This document shows positions 1-8,535 of a stretch of DNA of 64,000 nt, in pieces. Location: the NCBI GenBank assembly GCA_028284325.1, contig JANQRX010000002.1, forward strand, positions 62,001 to 126,000, in the 5' to 3' direction. The notes beneath the pieces were generated by a model. The model had not been told where the DNA came from, did not search any database, and saw nothing but the letters and a program-made list of their open reading frames with translations. The DNA is from Bauldia sp. Its GTDB lineage: Bacteria > Pseudomonadota > Alphaproteobacteria > Rhizobiales > Kaistiaceae. Each line of letters starts with the position of its first letter. Positions within the stretch are counted from its first letter, which is position 1. Both the position numbers and the translations under genes were made by a program.

Positions 1-1
1 C

Positions 2-61
2 GAGCACGTGTTCAAGGTGGACGAATCCCTGCGTCAGCAGGTCGTCGCGAGCATTCCCTAG
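2..61 (+). CDS. C-terminal end of an unidentified protein (partial)
   Basis: The window opens inside a plus-strand reading frame that reads EHVFKVDESLRQQVVASIP and stops at TAG (59-61). Only 19 residues are visible, so no family can be assigned. The frame is open to the window edge and its codon use is as GC-rich as its neighbours. It would be convergent with the flippase gene that follows on the minus strand. Confidence 0.45.
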   Translation, partial: EHVFKVDESLRQQVVASIP

Positions 62-159
62 ATCGGTCGTGAAGGCCATGATCCGTTACCGCCGTTTGTC
101 TCGAACGACTGCACCATAGCGAGGCCCGGTTGCAGTTGGTGGATTTCTGTAACCATTGG

Positions 160-1515
160 TTAACCAGGGGCTTGGCCGGATTCTCCGTCGACTCGACGCA
201 GCGCGGCGAAGAGCGACCCGTCGATGCCGGTGCGCGTCAGCGTGATCCGCCACAAGGCCGCATAGACGAAAAAGTTGGCCGTCGCGAAGGCAATCGCCGC
301 GCCGATCACACCCAGCGCCGGCAGCAGGACCCAGGTCGCGGCGATCGCGAAGACCATGCCGGCGGCCATGACCGTCGCCGAGACGGTGTGGTGGCCTCGC
401 ATGGTGAGGAGCTGCGGTGCCGGCCCGAAGATGGCCGGCGGCACCAGGCCGATCGCGACCACGATGAGGGCGCCGTGGCCCGCGCGCATGGTCTCACCGA
501 ACAGGCCGAGCAGGATCGGGCCGGCAACAGCGAAGGCGGCAATGACGATGACGACGAAAGCCACGGAGGCGGCGTCGACTTGCATCAGGCGCTGACCGAG
601 TTCGCCCCGGTCGCCCGTGGCCTCAGCGCCGGAAAGGTCGGGGAGAAAGAGCGACAGGATCGAGCGGAGCCCGAATGCGGCAAAGACGCTGAAACGGAAA
701 CAGACGTAGAGGACGGCGACCTCGTACTGGCTGCCGACGATGCCGGCCACCAGGATCAGCACGTCGATCAGATAGTCCCACGACAGCGAGATCACGGCCC
801 AGGGATAGGCGGCCCGCCGCCATTCTCGCCGCGGCGTCGCGGCGGGTTGCGCGAACAGCGCGCGCCATTGCGACCGCGACAGCACCAGCACCGCGGCGAC
901 CGCCAGCCAGATCGTCACCACATAGGCGAGGCCGATCATGGCGAGCGGCGCGCCGCGCCACAGGACGACGAGAACGATCAGCGTGACCAGAAACAGGCTC
1001 GGGCGGATCAGCGCGTCGGGCAGGATGGCCCGCACCTGCCGACGCATGCCGACCATGACCGAGCTCAGGAGGTAGAGGACCGCGGTGCCCGCCGCGCCGG
1101 CGAGGATCAGCAGCGCCTCGGTCGGCCCGAGGCCGGGCAGGGGACGCCAGCCGGTCAGCGCGATCGCCACCGCCGTTGCCGCGATCAGGCTGCCGCCCAC
1201 GAGAATGTGCCGGAAGGCGGTGCCCATGAATGCGCCGACGAACTGTGGTTCCGCCCGCGCAGTGAATTTGGCCGTGTAGATGGCGCCGATACGGTGGAAG
1301 CCGGCGCCGAGAACGACGCTGAGGACGCCGATGGCGGACACCACCAGCGCGAATTCCGCAAGGCGCTCGGGGCCGAAGCCGCGGGCGATGACGAGGCTCG
1401 CGAAGAACATCGCCGCCGCGCCCACGACCCGCCCGCCCATCAGCGACGCGAAGCGGCCGAACAGGGATCGGCTCGACGACGCGGTCAGGTCGGCGGATGG
1501 AACGGTCGCGGTCAC
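160..1515 (-). CDS. Lipopolysaccharide/oligosaccharide flippase-like membrane protein (MATE/Wzx type)
   Basis: A hydrophobic protein of about 451 residues with roughly a dozen predicted membrane helices and short polar loops, the layout of the Wzx/MurJ/MATE polysaccharide-exporter superfamily. Proteins of this family flip lipid-linked sugars across the inner membrane. The N-terminal helix contains a Gly/Ala-rich stretch (GGRVVGAAAMFFASLVIARG) typical of the first helix in Wzx-like proteins. The start is uncertain. A TTG at 1554 would add 13 residues, but the GTG at 1515 has an AGAGG about nine bases upstream and avoids an Arg-rich leader. No glycosyltransferases are adjacent in the window, so its substrate cannot be inferred. 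The family call rests on hydropathy and overall pattern, not on a catalytic motif. Confidence 0.7.
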   Translation of the reverse strand: MTATVPSADLTASSSRSLFGRFASLMGGRVVGAAAMFFASLVIARGFGPERLAEFALVVSAIGVLSVVLGAGFHRIGAIYTAKFTARAEPQFVGAFMGTAFRHILVGGSLIAATAVAIALTGWRPLPGLGPTEALLILAGAAGTAVLYLLSSVMVGMRRQVRAILPDALIRPSLFLVTLIVLVVLWRGAPLAMIGLAYVVTIWLAVAAVLVLSRSQWRALFAQPAATPRREWRRAAYPWAVISLSWDYLIDVLILVAGIVGSQYEVAVLYVCFRFSVFAAFGLRSILSLFLPDLSGAEATGDRGELGQRLMQVDAASVAFVVIVIAAFAVAGPILLGLFGETMRAGHGALIVVAIGLVPPAIFGPAPQLLTMRGHHTVSATVMAAGMVFAIAATWVLLPALGVIGAAIAFATANFFVYAALWRITLTRTGIDGSLFAALRRVDGESGQAPG

Positions 1516-1619
1516 CGGTTTTCGCCTCTGGTCGACGCGGCAAATCCGCTCCAATCGACCAGAAGCTGGTTAAGAAACCCCCACGATCGCCGAAACAGCG
1601 GCGGCGGCGTTCGACGACC

Positions 1620-3266
1620 TCAGCAGTTCGACTGGCTGACCGTCGCGCTGCCGATCTGGCAGCGGGAGGCCGAGGCCCGGCAGGTTCCGACGCCGATCGT
1701 GTCGTGCTCCGACAAATCCATGTCCATGATGGTCAGACTGGCGTCGCCGATCGCGCCCTCGAAGGTCAGTGTGCAGGATCGCGAGTCGCGGCAGAAGGCC
1801 TGCGCACCGGTGGACCCTTCGGTGATCTGGATATCGGGCGGGCCGACCGCGTCCCACGGCAGGCCACCGGGTTTCAGTTCCGCCACCTGAACCTGCCAGC
1901 GCCGGCAGGATGACCGACTCGTTGCCTCGCCGCCGGTGCTGCGAGTGGCCACGGTGGCTTCCGGACATGTCGTGCCGGTCAGGTCCCGGAGGGCGCGAAG
2001 CAAAGCCGCGTTCGGTTCGGTGGGCAGGTCCGCCTCCGTCTCGGCGTCGAGGCGTTGCAGGGCCTGCCGGCTGCGGCGACCCCAGATGCCGTCGGCGGTG
2101 CCGGGCCGGCAGTTGCGTTGCTGGAGTTCGGTCTGGATATCCCGGACAAGCGCGCGGGTGTCGACCTGCGGCGATGCCGGCGCTTCCGGCGTGGCGGGCG
2201 TGTCGGCGGGGTCGACGCTCGCGACCGCGACTTCCTCCGGGGCAGGCGGCGGCGTTGATGCCGGCGCGCCGCCGACGGCCTCGATCTCCGCGATCCTGGC
2301 CTGGGCCAGCCTGGCATAAACACTGTCCGGGAACTGCGCGACGAACGCTTTGAGGACGGCGGACCCGGCCCGATCCTGGATCTGCGCCCACACCTCGCCC
2401 GCGCTTTCGGTGCCGGGAGGGGCCACCGGTCTCGTCTCGGCGGCGGTGAAGAAGAAATCGCCGGTGACTTCATCGTAGTAGGCCGGTCGCTGCTCATGGG
2501 AAATCGATGCGGCGAGCCGCTCGACCTCGCGGCGCACCTGCCGGGCGGCGCTCACCAGCGATCGACCGGGCTCCGAGATCAACGGCACGAGGCTGCGGGT
2601 GAACACGGAGTTGGGGTGTTCGTCGTCGTCCGACAGCCGATCGAGCGCGAGCTGTCCGACGCCGGCGGAGTACATGATGAACGTGCCCTCCGGCGCGTGC
2701 ATGCGTGCCAGGCCCCTTGCCCCGCCGAGGCTGCGGGTGCCGTTGCGCGGGAACGGATTGTCGCGACAGGCGTCGAGGACGAGGATCGCCATCCGGGCGC
2801 CGCGACCGGTTATCCGGTCAACCAGCTCGTCGACGACGATCGCTTCGGAACGGACGAAGTCGTCCTGCCCCGGGCTGGCGAGGGGGATGTCCGTCGGTAG
2901 CAGGTAGTTGCGGCCGTCGATCTCGATGCCGTGGCCGGCGAAGAAGAACAGGACCTCGTCGCCGACTTCGATGCGCGAGTAGAAATTCTGCAGTTCCCGG
3001 TTCATGTCCCGCCGGGTGAGGTTGACGTCCGCGATAACGTCGAAGCCGGCGCTCTCCAACGCTGCCGCGGTGGTGCGGGCGTCGTTGACGGCCTTCTGGA
3101 GCGGCGTGACTTCAAGATAGTCGTTGTTGCCGATCACCAGCGCCAGTCGTTTGGCCTCGGCGGGCGCGGCCGCGGCGATTGCCATCGCCGTCGCGACGAC
3201 AGAGAGAAACACCAGCCTGGCGCGCCGGCGTGCGTGCGATCCGATCTCCGTCCGGCGTAATGCCAT
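1620..3266 (-). CDS. Secreted caspase-family (C14) protein with peptidoglycan-binding-like and C2-like C-terminal regions
   Basis: The start at 3266 is chosen because GGGGGGA precedes it and it begins a clean signal peptide (about residues 14-38, ending APAEA); an upstream in-frame ATG would add an unlikely Arg/Pro-rich leader. The mature protein opens with KRLALVIGNNDY, the usual start of a metacaspase p20 domain. The catalytic dyad is visible: His112 in FFFAGHGIEIDG and Cys167 in ILVLDACRDNPF. After a Pro/Ala-rich linker there is a helical repeat resembling a peptidoglycan-binding fold (NCRPGTADGIWGRRSRQAL). The last ~100 residues contain PWDAVGPPDIQI and a DMDLSEHDTIG motif like the calcium-loop segments of C2 domains, with several cysteines. 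It is transcribed divergently from the SLC13 permease. The protease is expected to be periplasmic; its target is unknown. Confidence 0.8.
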   Translation of the reverse strand: MALRRTEIGSHARRRARLVFLSVVATAMAIAAAAPAEAKRLALVIGNNDYLEVTPLQKAVNDARTTAAALESAGFDVIADVNLTRRDMNRELQNFYSRIEVGDEVLFFFAGHGIEIDGRNYLLPTDIPLASPGQDDFVRSEAIVVDELVDRITGRGARMAILVLDACRDNPFPRNGTRSLGGARGLARMHAPEGTFIMYSAGVGQLALDRLSDDDEHPNSVFTRSLVPLISEPGRSLVSAARQVRREVERLAASISHEQRPAYYDEVTGDFFFTAAETRPVAPPGTESAGEVWAQIQDRAGSAVLKAFVAQFPDSVYARLAQARIAEIEAVGGAPASTPPPAPEEVAVASVDPADTPATPEAPASPQVDTRALVRDIQTELQQRNCRPGTADGIWGRRSRQALQRLDAETEADLPTEPNAALLRALRDLTGTTCPEATVATRSTGGEATSRSSCRRWQVQVAELKPGGLPWDAVGPPDIQITEGSTGAQAFCRDSRSCTLTFEGAIGDASLTIMDMDLSEHDTIGVGTCRASASRCQIGSATVSQSNC

Positions 3267-3521
3267 CAGCCGTCCCCCCGCGAACGAGGCTACCTTTGCG
3301 CGCTCGCTCCGACAAGCACATCGGGGTCGGCAGCCGACGGCCGACCCGGTCCCCGCATGTCGCTTTGGCGGACGCTTTGGAGTATGAGGCGAAGACCGGC
3401 CGGCGGCGTTCAAACGCGTCGACGGCCGCGCAAAGTTGGTGAAAAGGACGAATCCCGACGTCCGACAGACCGCGACCGACGGTCAGGGGAGGTCGATCCG
3501 CCGGGGCGTGAATAGGCGCGT

Positions 3522-5408
3522 ATGGTGGCCCCGGACCTGACCCTGGAAATGATCGTCGTCCTGTGCGTCCTCGGCCTGGCGGCGTTCCTGTTCGTGTCCG
3601 AGATCGTCCGCGTCGACCTCGCGGCCATCCTGGTCATGGTCCTTCTCGGCATCCTCAGCCTTGTGCCCGGCCTCGGCGGCTTGGCTGACGTCAGCCATCT
3701 GTTTGACGGCTTCGCATCCAACGCGGTCATCTCGATCGTGGCCGTGATGATCATCGGCGCGGGGCTGGACAAGACCGGGGTGATGAGCCGGGTCGCCGCG
3801 CTGATCCTGAGGGTCGGCGGCACCAGCGAACGACGTGTGATCCCGCTCATCGGGGCGACGGTCGGCGGCATCTCGGGCTTCATGCAGAACGTCGGGGCGG
3901 CGGCGCTGTTCCTGCCGGTGGCGAGCCGCATTGCGCTGCGCGCCCGCCTCTCGCTCAGCCGCCTGCTGATGCCGGTAGGGTTCTGCGCCATCCTCGGCGG
4001 GACGATGACCATGGTCGGCTCGTCGCCACTCATCCTCCTCAACGATCTCCTGGAGACCGCCAATACCGCGTTGCCGTCCGATCAGCGCATGGCGCCGTTT
4101 TCGCTGTTTTCGGTGACGCCGGTGGGGCTCGCGCTGCTTGCGGCCGGCATCGTCTACTTCGTGGTGTTCGGCAGCGTCGTCCTGCCGGCGCGCGGCCTGC
4201 GCACCGAAGCCACGACCGGGCAATCCGCGTCCGACTACTTCCGTCGTCTCTACGGCCTCGATACCCAGATCTTCGAGATCGAGGTGCCGGCGGACAACGA
4301 CGTCGCCGGCGAAACCATCATCGATCTGACGCTGAGCGCCCATTTCTACATCATCGGGACCTACTACAAGGGCTACCGCCAACTGGCGCCGCTGGTTTCG
4401 ACCGAGATCGAGGTGCCGTGCCGCCTCGCGGTCCTGGGCAAGTACGGGGTCGTGTCCGAGTACGCGCAGGATCACGGCTGGCGGCTGCTGCCGCGGCTGG
4501 AGGTGTTCGCGGAAGACTTCGCCCCGACCAATGCCGGCATCGCCGAAATCGTGATCCCGCCGGATTCGTCGCTGATCGGCAAGAGCGCGCAGGAACTACG
4601 CATGCGCAAGACCTACGGGCTCAAGGTGCTGGCCATCTACCGTGGCGAGGAAGCGCTGACCATGATCGGCGACGAGGAGCACGAACCGCAGAACATCGGC
4701 ATCCTGCCGCTGCGGGCCGGCGATACCCTGGTGGTGCATACGCAATGGGACGGTCTGGCGCGGCTACAGCACGACCGCGACTTCGTCATCGTGACCAGCG
4801 ACTATCCGCGCGAGGAGCTGCGGCCGAAGAAGGTCGGCTGGGCGGTGTTCTTCTTCGTCGTCGCGCTGGCGATGATCCTGTTCGCCGACATCCGCCTGTC
4901 GCTGTGCCTGCTGACCGGTGCCGCCGGCATGCTGGTGACGCGGGTGCTCACCATCGACGAGGCCTATCGCGCAGTGGGGTGGAACACGGTCTTCCTGCTC
5001 GCGAGCCTGATCCCGCTAGGGCAGGCGGTCCAGAACACCGGAACCGCCGACTGGATCGCCTACCAGATCCTGGCGGTGCTCGAGGGCTATCCGGTGTGGG
5101 CGCTGCAGGCGGGGATCGCGGTGCTTGCGACCGTCTTCACGCTGGTGATGTCCAATATTGGCGCGACGGTCCTGCTGGTGCCGTTCGCGATCTCGATCGC
5201 GATCGGCGCCGGCGGCGATCCCGCGCTCTTCGCCATGACCGTGGCCATCGCCACCTCCAACTCGTTCCTGATCCCCACCCATCAGGTGAACGCGCTGATC
5301 ATGGGGCCGGGCGGCTATCGCGTGCGGGATTTCCTGCGGGCCGGCGGCATCATGACGATCCTCTTCCTGGTTGTGTCGCTGGTGATGCTGAACATCGTAT
5401 TCGGCTAA
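3522..5408 (+). CDS. SLC13-family (DASS) permease with two RCK_C/TrkA-C domains
   Basis: A 628-residue protein with membrane helices in the first ~200 and last ~200 residues, enclosing a soluble region (about 210-430). Such proteins import divalent anions such as sulfate or dicarboxylates with sodium or protons. The N-terminal half carries the repeated re-entrant/Asn-containing segment (ISGFMQNVGAAALFLPVA), and the C-terminal half its counterpart (TLVMSNIGATVLLVPFA), the paired substrate-site segments of this family. The central region has two RCK_C-like repeats, the second around IGKSAQELRMRKTYGLKVLA. Length and layout match the usual ~600-residue bacterial SLC13-RCK_C proteins. It stands alone, convergent with iolD. 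The substrate cannot be deduced. Confidence 0.85.
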   Translation: MVAPDLTLEMIVVLCVLGLAAFLFVSEIVRVDLAAILVMVLLGILSLVPGLGGLADVSHLFDGFASNAVISIVAVMIIGAGLDKTGVMSRVAALILRVGGTSERRVIPLIGATVGGISGFMQNVGAAALFLPVASRIALRARLSLSRLLMPVGFCAILGGTMTMVGSSPLILLNDLLETANTALPSDQRMAPFSLFSVTPVGLALLAAGIVYFVVFGSVVLPARGLRTEATTGQSASDYFRRLYGLDTQIFEIEVPADNDVAGETIIDLTLSAHFYIIGTYYKGYRQLAPLVSTEIEVPCRLAVLGKYGVVSEYAQDHGWRLLPRLEVFAEDFAPTNAGIAEIVIPPDSSLIGKSAQELRMRKTYGLKVLAIYRGEEALTMIGDEEHEPQNIGILPLRAGDTLVVHTQWDGLARLQHDRDFVIVTSDYPREELRPKKVGWAVFFFVVALAMILFADIRLSLCLLTGAAGMLVTRVLTIDEAYRAVGWNTVFLLASLIPLGQAVQNTGTADWIAYQILAVLEGYPVWALQAGIAVLATVFTLVMSNIGATVLLVPFAISIAIGAGGDPALFAMTVAIATSNSFLIPTHQVNALIMGPGGYRVRDFLRAGGIMTILFLVVSLVMLNIVFG

Positions 5409-5433
5409 GGATCACGCTGCCAAGCCGGCAAAG

Positions 5434-7263
5434 CTATGCCGGTGTTCGCTCCGCCAGCGCCTTCTCGTAGGCGGCCCGCGCCTCCTGCACCTCGCGGCGC
5501 TCCGACACCTCCGGAACCGCCACCTCCCACCACGTGCCGCCGGCCTCGGTCGAGGGATAGGGGTCGGTGTCGATGACGACCACGAACGGTCCGGTCGCCT
5601 CCCGTGCACGGGCGAGCGCGCCTTCCAGTTCCGCGATCGAGCCCGCCTTCTCGGCGTGGGCGCCGAGGGCCGCGGCGTGGGCCACGAAGTCGATGTTGGA
5701 CGGCACCTCATGGTGGGCGGTGTCGAGGAGGTTGTTGAACTCCTCGCCGCCGGTGGCCATCTGCAGGCGGTTGATGCAGCCGAACCCGCGGTTGTCGGTG
5801 ATGACGACCGTCAGCTTGACGCCCATCATCGCGGCGCTCGCCAGTTCGGAGTTCATCATCATGTACGAGCCGTCGCCGAGCATGACGATCACATCGCGGT
5901 CGGGCTCGGCGAGCTTGATGCCGATGCCGCCGGCGATTTCGTAGCCCATGCACGAATAGCCGTACTCCATATGGTAGGAGCCGGGCTTTCCGGCTTTCCA
6001 CAGCTTGTGCAGCTCGCCCGGCATGGTGCCGGCGGCGCACATCACCACCGTGTCCTCGCGCGCCGAACGCTGGACGGCGCCGACCACCTGCATGTCGGTC
6101 GGCAGGGCGTTGCTGTCGCCGGGCGGTGCGGTCACGGCATCGGCGTCGGCGAACCAGTCGTCGCGGACGGATGCCGCCGGGGCCGCGGCGCGGTGGTCGC
6201 CGAGCGCCGCCGACAGGAGCTCCAGCCCGACGCGCGCGTCGGCGACGAGGGCCTCCGCACCATGCTTGCCGCCGTCATAGGGTTGGACGTTGAGCGACAG
6301 GATCTTGCGGTCCGGGTTCTTGAACAGTGACCACGATCCCGTCGTAAAGTCCTGAAATCGTGTACCGATTCCGAAAACGAGGTCGGCGGTCCCGGCGCAG
6401 GCATTGGCCGCCGCGCCGCCGGTGACGCCGATCGGCCCCATGTTGAGGGGATGGTCCCACGGCAGCGCCGACTTGCCGGCCTGGGTTTCACCGACCGGGA
6501 TCTGGTGGCGCTCCACGAAGGCTCGGAGCGCGTCCGTCGCGCCTGCATAGTGCACGCCGCCACCGGCGACGATCAGCGGTCGCTCGGCCGCCTTGATGGC
6601 TTCGACCGCGGCCGTAAGTTCGGCGTCGTCCGGGCGCGGCCGCCGCTGCCGCCAGGTCTGCGGCGCGAAGAAGGTTTCCGGAAAATCAAACCCCTCGGCC
6701 TGGACGTCCTGGCAGAAGGCGAGCGTCACCGGACCGCAGTCGGCCGGGTCGGTCATGGTGCGAAAAGCGCGGGGCAGGGCGGTCAGCAGATGCTCCGGCC
6801 GGGCGATCCGGTCGAAGTAGCGGCTCACCGGGCGGAAGCAGTCATTGGCGCTGATGGTGCCGTCGTTGAAATCCTCGACCTGCTGGAGCACCGGATCGGG
6901 GCCGCGGCTGGCGAACACGTCGCCGGGCAGAAGCAGCAACGGCAGCCGGTTGACGTGGGCGGTTGCAGCCGCCGTGACCATGTTGGTCGCGCCCGGTCCG
7001 ATCGACGAGGTGGCGATCATGGCGCGCCGTCGCCGCGACTGTTTGGCGTAGGCGATGGCGGCATGGGCCATGGCCTGCTCGTTGTGCCCGCGATAGGTCG
7101 GCAGGCGGTCGCGGACGCGGGCGAGGGCTTCCCCAAGGCCGGCCACATTGCCGTGCCCGAAGATCGCCCAGACCCCCGCGATGAAGCGCTCGCCGTCCTC
7201 GTTGAACTGGTTTTCGACGTAGCGCACCAGCGCTTGCGCCGCGGTCAGCCGCACCGTGCTCAT
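5434..7263 (-). CDS. iolD: 3D-(3,5/4)-trihydroxycyclohexane-1,2-dione acylhydrolase (TPP-dependent, IolD)
   Basis: IolD opens the ring of the diketo-cyclohexane formed from inosose, giving 5-deoxy-D-glucuronate, with thiamine diphosphate and magnesium. The N-terminal half has the ThDP pyrimidine-domain pattern with the activating Glu in YRGHNEQAMAHAAIAYAK. The C-terminal half has the metal/diphosphate motif GDGSYMMMNSEL followed ~25 residues on by the Asn in VITDNRGFG. At 609 residues it has the normal IolD length. The start ATG (7263) follows a GAGGGG ribosome-binding site; the open frame continues far upstream, but that part is the antisense of the neighbouring dehydrogenase gene. It is divergent from the Gfo/Idh-iolJ pair, across an intergenic region that holds an inverted repeat. 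Confidence 0.93.
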   Translation of the reverse strand: MSTVRLTAAQALVRYVENQFNEDGERFIAGVWAIFGHGNVAGLGEALARVRDRLPTYRGHNEQAMAHAAIAYAKQSRRRRAMIATSSIGPGATNMVTAAATAHVNRLPLLLLPGDVFASRGPDPVLQQVEDFNDGTISANDCFRPVSRYFDRIARPEHLLTALPRAFRTMTDPADCGPVTLAFCQDVQAEGFDFPETFFAPQTWRQRRPRPDDAELTAAVEAIKAAERPLIVAGGGVHYAGATDALRAFVERHQIPVGETQAGKSALPWDHPLNMGPIGVTGGAAANACAGTADLVFGIGTRFQDFTTGSWSLFKNPDRKILSLNVQPYDGGKHGAEALVADARVGLELLSAALGDHRAAAPAASVRDDWFADADAVTAPPGDSNALPTDMQVVGAVQRSAREDTVVMCAAGTMPGELHKLWKAGKPGSYHMEYGYSCMGYEIAGGIGIKLAEPDRDVIVMLGDGSYMMMNSELASAAMMGVKLTVVITDNRGFGCINRLQMATGGEEFNNLLDTAHHEVPSNIDFVAHAAALGAHAEKAGSIAELEGALARAREATGPFVVVIDTDPYPSTEAGGTWWEVAVPEVSERREVQEARAAYEKALAERTPA

Positions 7264-7304
7264 GGCCGTTTTTCCCCTCTGGTTCCGCGTCGTGGTCGTC
7301 CCTA

Positions 7305-7336
7305 TGGAAACCACGGAAATTATTGCGGTTTTTCCA
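7305..7336. promoter_or_regulatory. Imperfect inverted repeat in the iolD / dehydrogenase divergent promoter region
   Basis: The arms TGGAAACC (7305-7312) and GGTTTTTCCA (7327-7336) face each other over 14 bases. They lie 41 bases before iolD and 71 before the divergent dehydrogenase gene. The four-site palindrome found elsewhere in this locus is absent here, so a different regulator may act. It does not match the GGAA-N6-TTCC spacing reported for rhizobial IolR. Function is inferred from symmetry and position only. Confidence 0.3.
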
Positions 7337-7407
7337 CTTGAATGGCTGGGAAAATCATAGCCGAAATGCTTATGATAGCCAACGAACGAGAGGAGAAAAT
7401 TCGCGCC

Positions 7408-8535
7408 ATGGAGAGGCTGAATCTGGGCCTGATCGGGACGGGATTCATGGGCAAGATTCACGCCCTGGCGTTCCGCAATGTCCGGGCGGTTTTCGGCGAC
7501 ATTCCCGAGATCGGCCTGTACACGCTGTGCGACGTGCCGGCGGACCGCGCCGCGGCCCTTGGCGATCAGTTCGGCTTCGCCAACAGCACGGGCGACTGGC
7601 GCGATCTGGTGGCGCATCCGGAGATCGACATCGTTTCCATCACCACGCCGAACAATCTCCATCACGCCATGGCCACCGCCGCGCTGGCGGCCGGCAAGCA
7701 CGTCTATTGCGAGAAGCCGCTCGCGGTCACCCTCGACGACGCGGTCGACATGGCCCGGGCGGCCGACGCCGCGCCGGGCAAGACGATGGTCGGCTACAAT
7801 TATCTGAAGAACCCGGCGTTCCTGCACGCCCAGCGCCTGGTCGCCGACGGTGCGATCGGCGACGTGGTCCATTTCCGCGGCTGGGCCGACGAGGACTACC
7901 AGGCCGACCCGGATCTCGCCTGGACCTGGCGGGCGCGCCTCGCCGACGCAGGGCTCGGCACGCTGGGCGATCTCGGCTGCCACATCGTGTCGCTGGCGTG
8001 CGGTCTGGCGGGACCGATCGAAAGCCTGATCGCCGACACCCAGATCATCCACACCACCCGGCCGCTGGCCGACGGTTCCGGGCGCGCGGCGGTGGAGAAC
8101 GAGGATACGGCGTCGGCGATCGTCCGTTTTGCGTCCGGTGCGCATGGGACGTTGTCGACCTCGCGCTCGGCCTGGGGGCGCAAGAACAAGCTCGACTGGG
8201 AGCTGCACGGCACCAAAGGCATGCTGGTCTTCCACCAGGAGCGGATGAACGAGCTCAGGATCTACCTCAATCGCGGCGAGGCGTCCGAACAGGGGTTCAC
8301 CACCATCCTCACCAGCGCCGACCACCCGCCCTATGACGCGTTCTGTCCGGCGCCCGGCCACCAGCTCGGGGTCGGCGATCTGAAGACGATCGAGGCGGCG
8401 AGCTTCGTCCGTGCGATCGCCGGCGACGAGCGGCCGTTCCCTGACTTTGCGGCCGCGCTCGATATCGAGCGCGTCATCCATGCCATTGACCGCAGCGCCC
8501 GATCGGGCGAGCGGCTGCGTCCGGACGATCTCTGA
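7408..8535 (+). CDS. Gfo/Idh/MocA-family oxidoreductase (inositol-type sugar dehydrogenase)
   Basis: A 375-residue NAD(P)-dependent dehydrogenase of the Gfo/Idh/MocA family. It has an N-terminal Rossmann fold (LIGTGFMGKIHAL) and the EKP motif in YCEKPLAVTL, whose Lys is the family's catalytic/cofactor residue. Further on is the GDLGCHIVSLA segment, which carries the conserved His of the active site. The chosen start has AGGAG (7391-7395) upstream; an in-frame ATG at 7342 is less likely because it would place the promoter region inside the gene. Its stop overlaps the aldolase start (TGATG). It is clearly paralogous to the dehydrogenase at 15583, sharing the GDVVHFRG segment. The likely substrate is an inositol, inosose or related cyclitol, inferred from context. 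Confidence 0.85.
   Translation: MERLNLGLIGTGFMGKIHALAFRNVRAVFGDIPEIGLYTLCDVPADRAAALGDQFGFANSTGDWRDLVAHPEIDIVSITTPNNLHHAMATAALAAGKHVYCEKPLAVTLDDAVDMARAADAAPGKTMVGYNYLKNPAFLHAQRLVADGAIGDVVHFRGWADEDYQADPDLAWTWRARLADAGLGTLGDLGCHIVSLACGLAGPIESLIADTQIIHTTRPLADGSGRAAVENEDTASAIVRFASGAHGTLSTSRSAWGRKNKLDWELHGTKGMLVFHQERMNELRIYLNRGEASEQGFTTILTSADHPPYDAFCPAPGHQLGVGDLKTIEAASFVRAIAGDERPFPDFAAALDIERVIHAIDRSARSGERLRPDDL

Noticed and set aside
130-1890. 586-codon plus-strand open frame opposite the flippase
   Set aside because: Arg/Gln/Asp/Gly-rich composition without domains; it is the antisense shadow of a convincing membrane protein gene in GC-rich DNA.
7264-7407. GGAA-N6-TTCC IolR site before iolD
   Set aside because: GGAA and TTCC are present but the spacing is 13 bases, not six.
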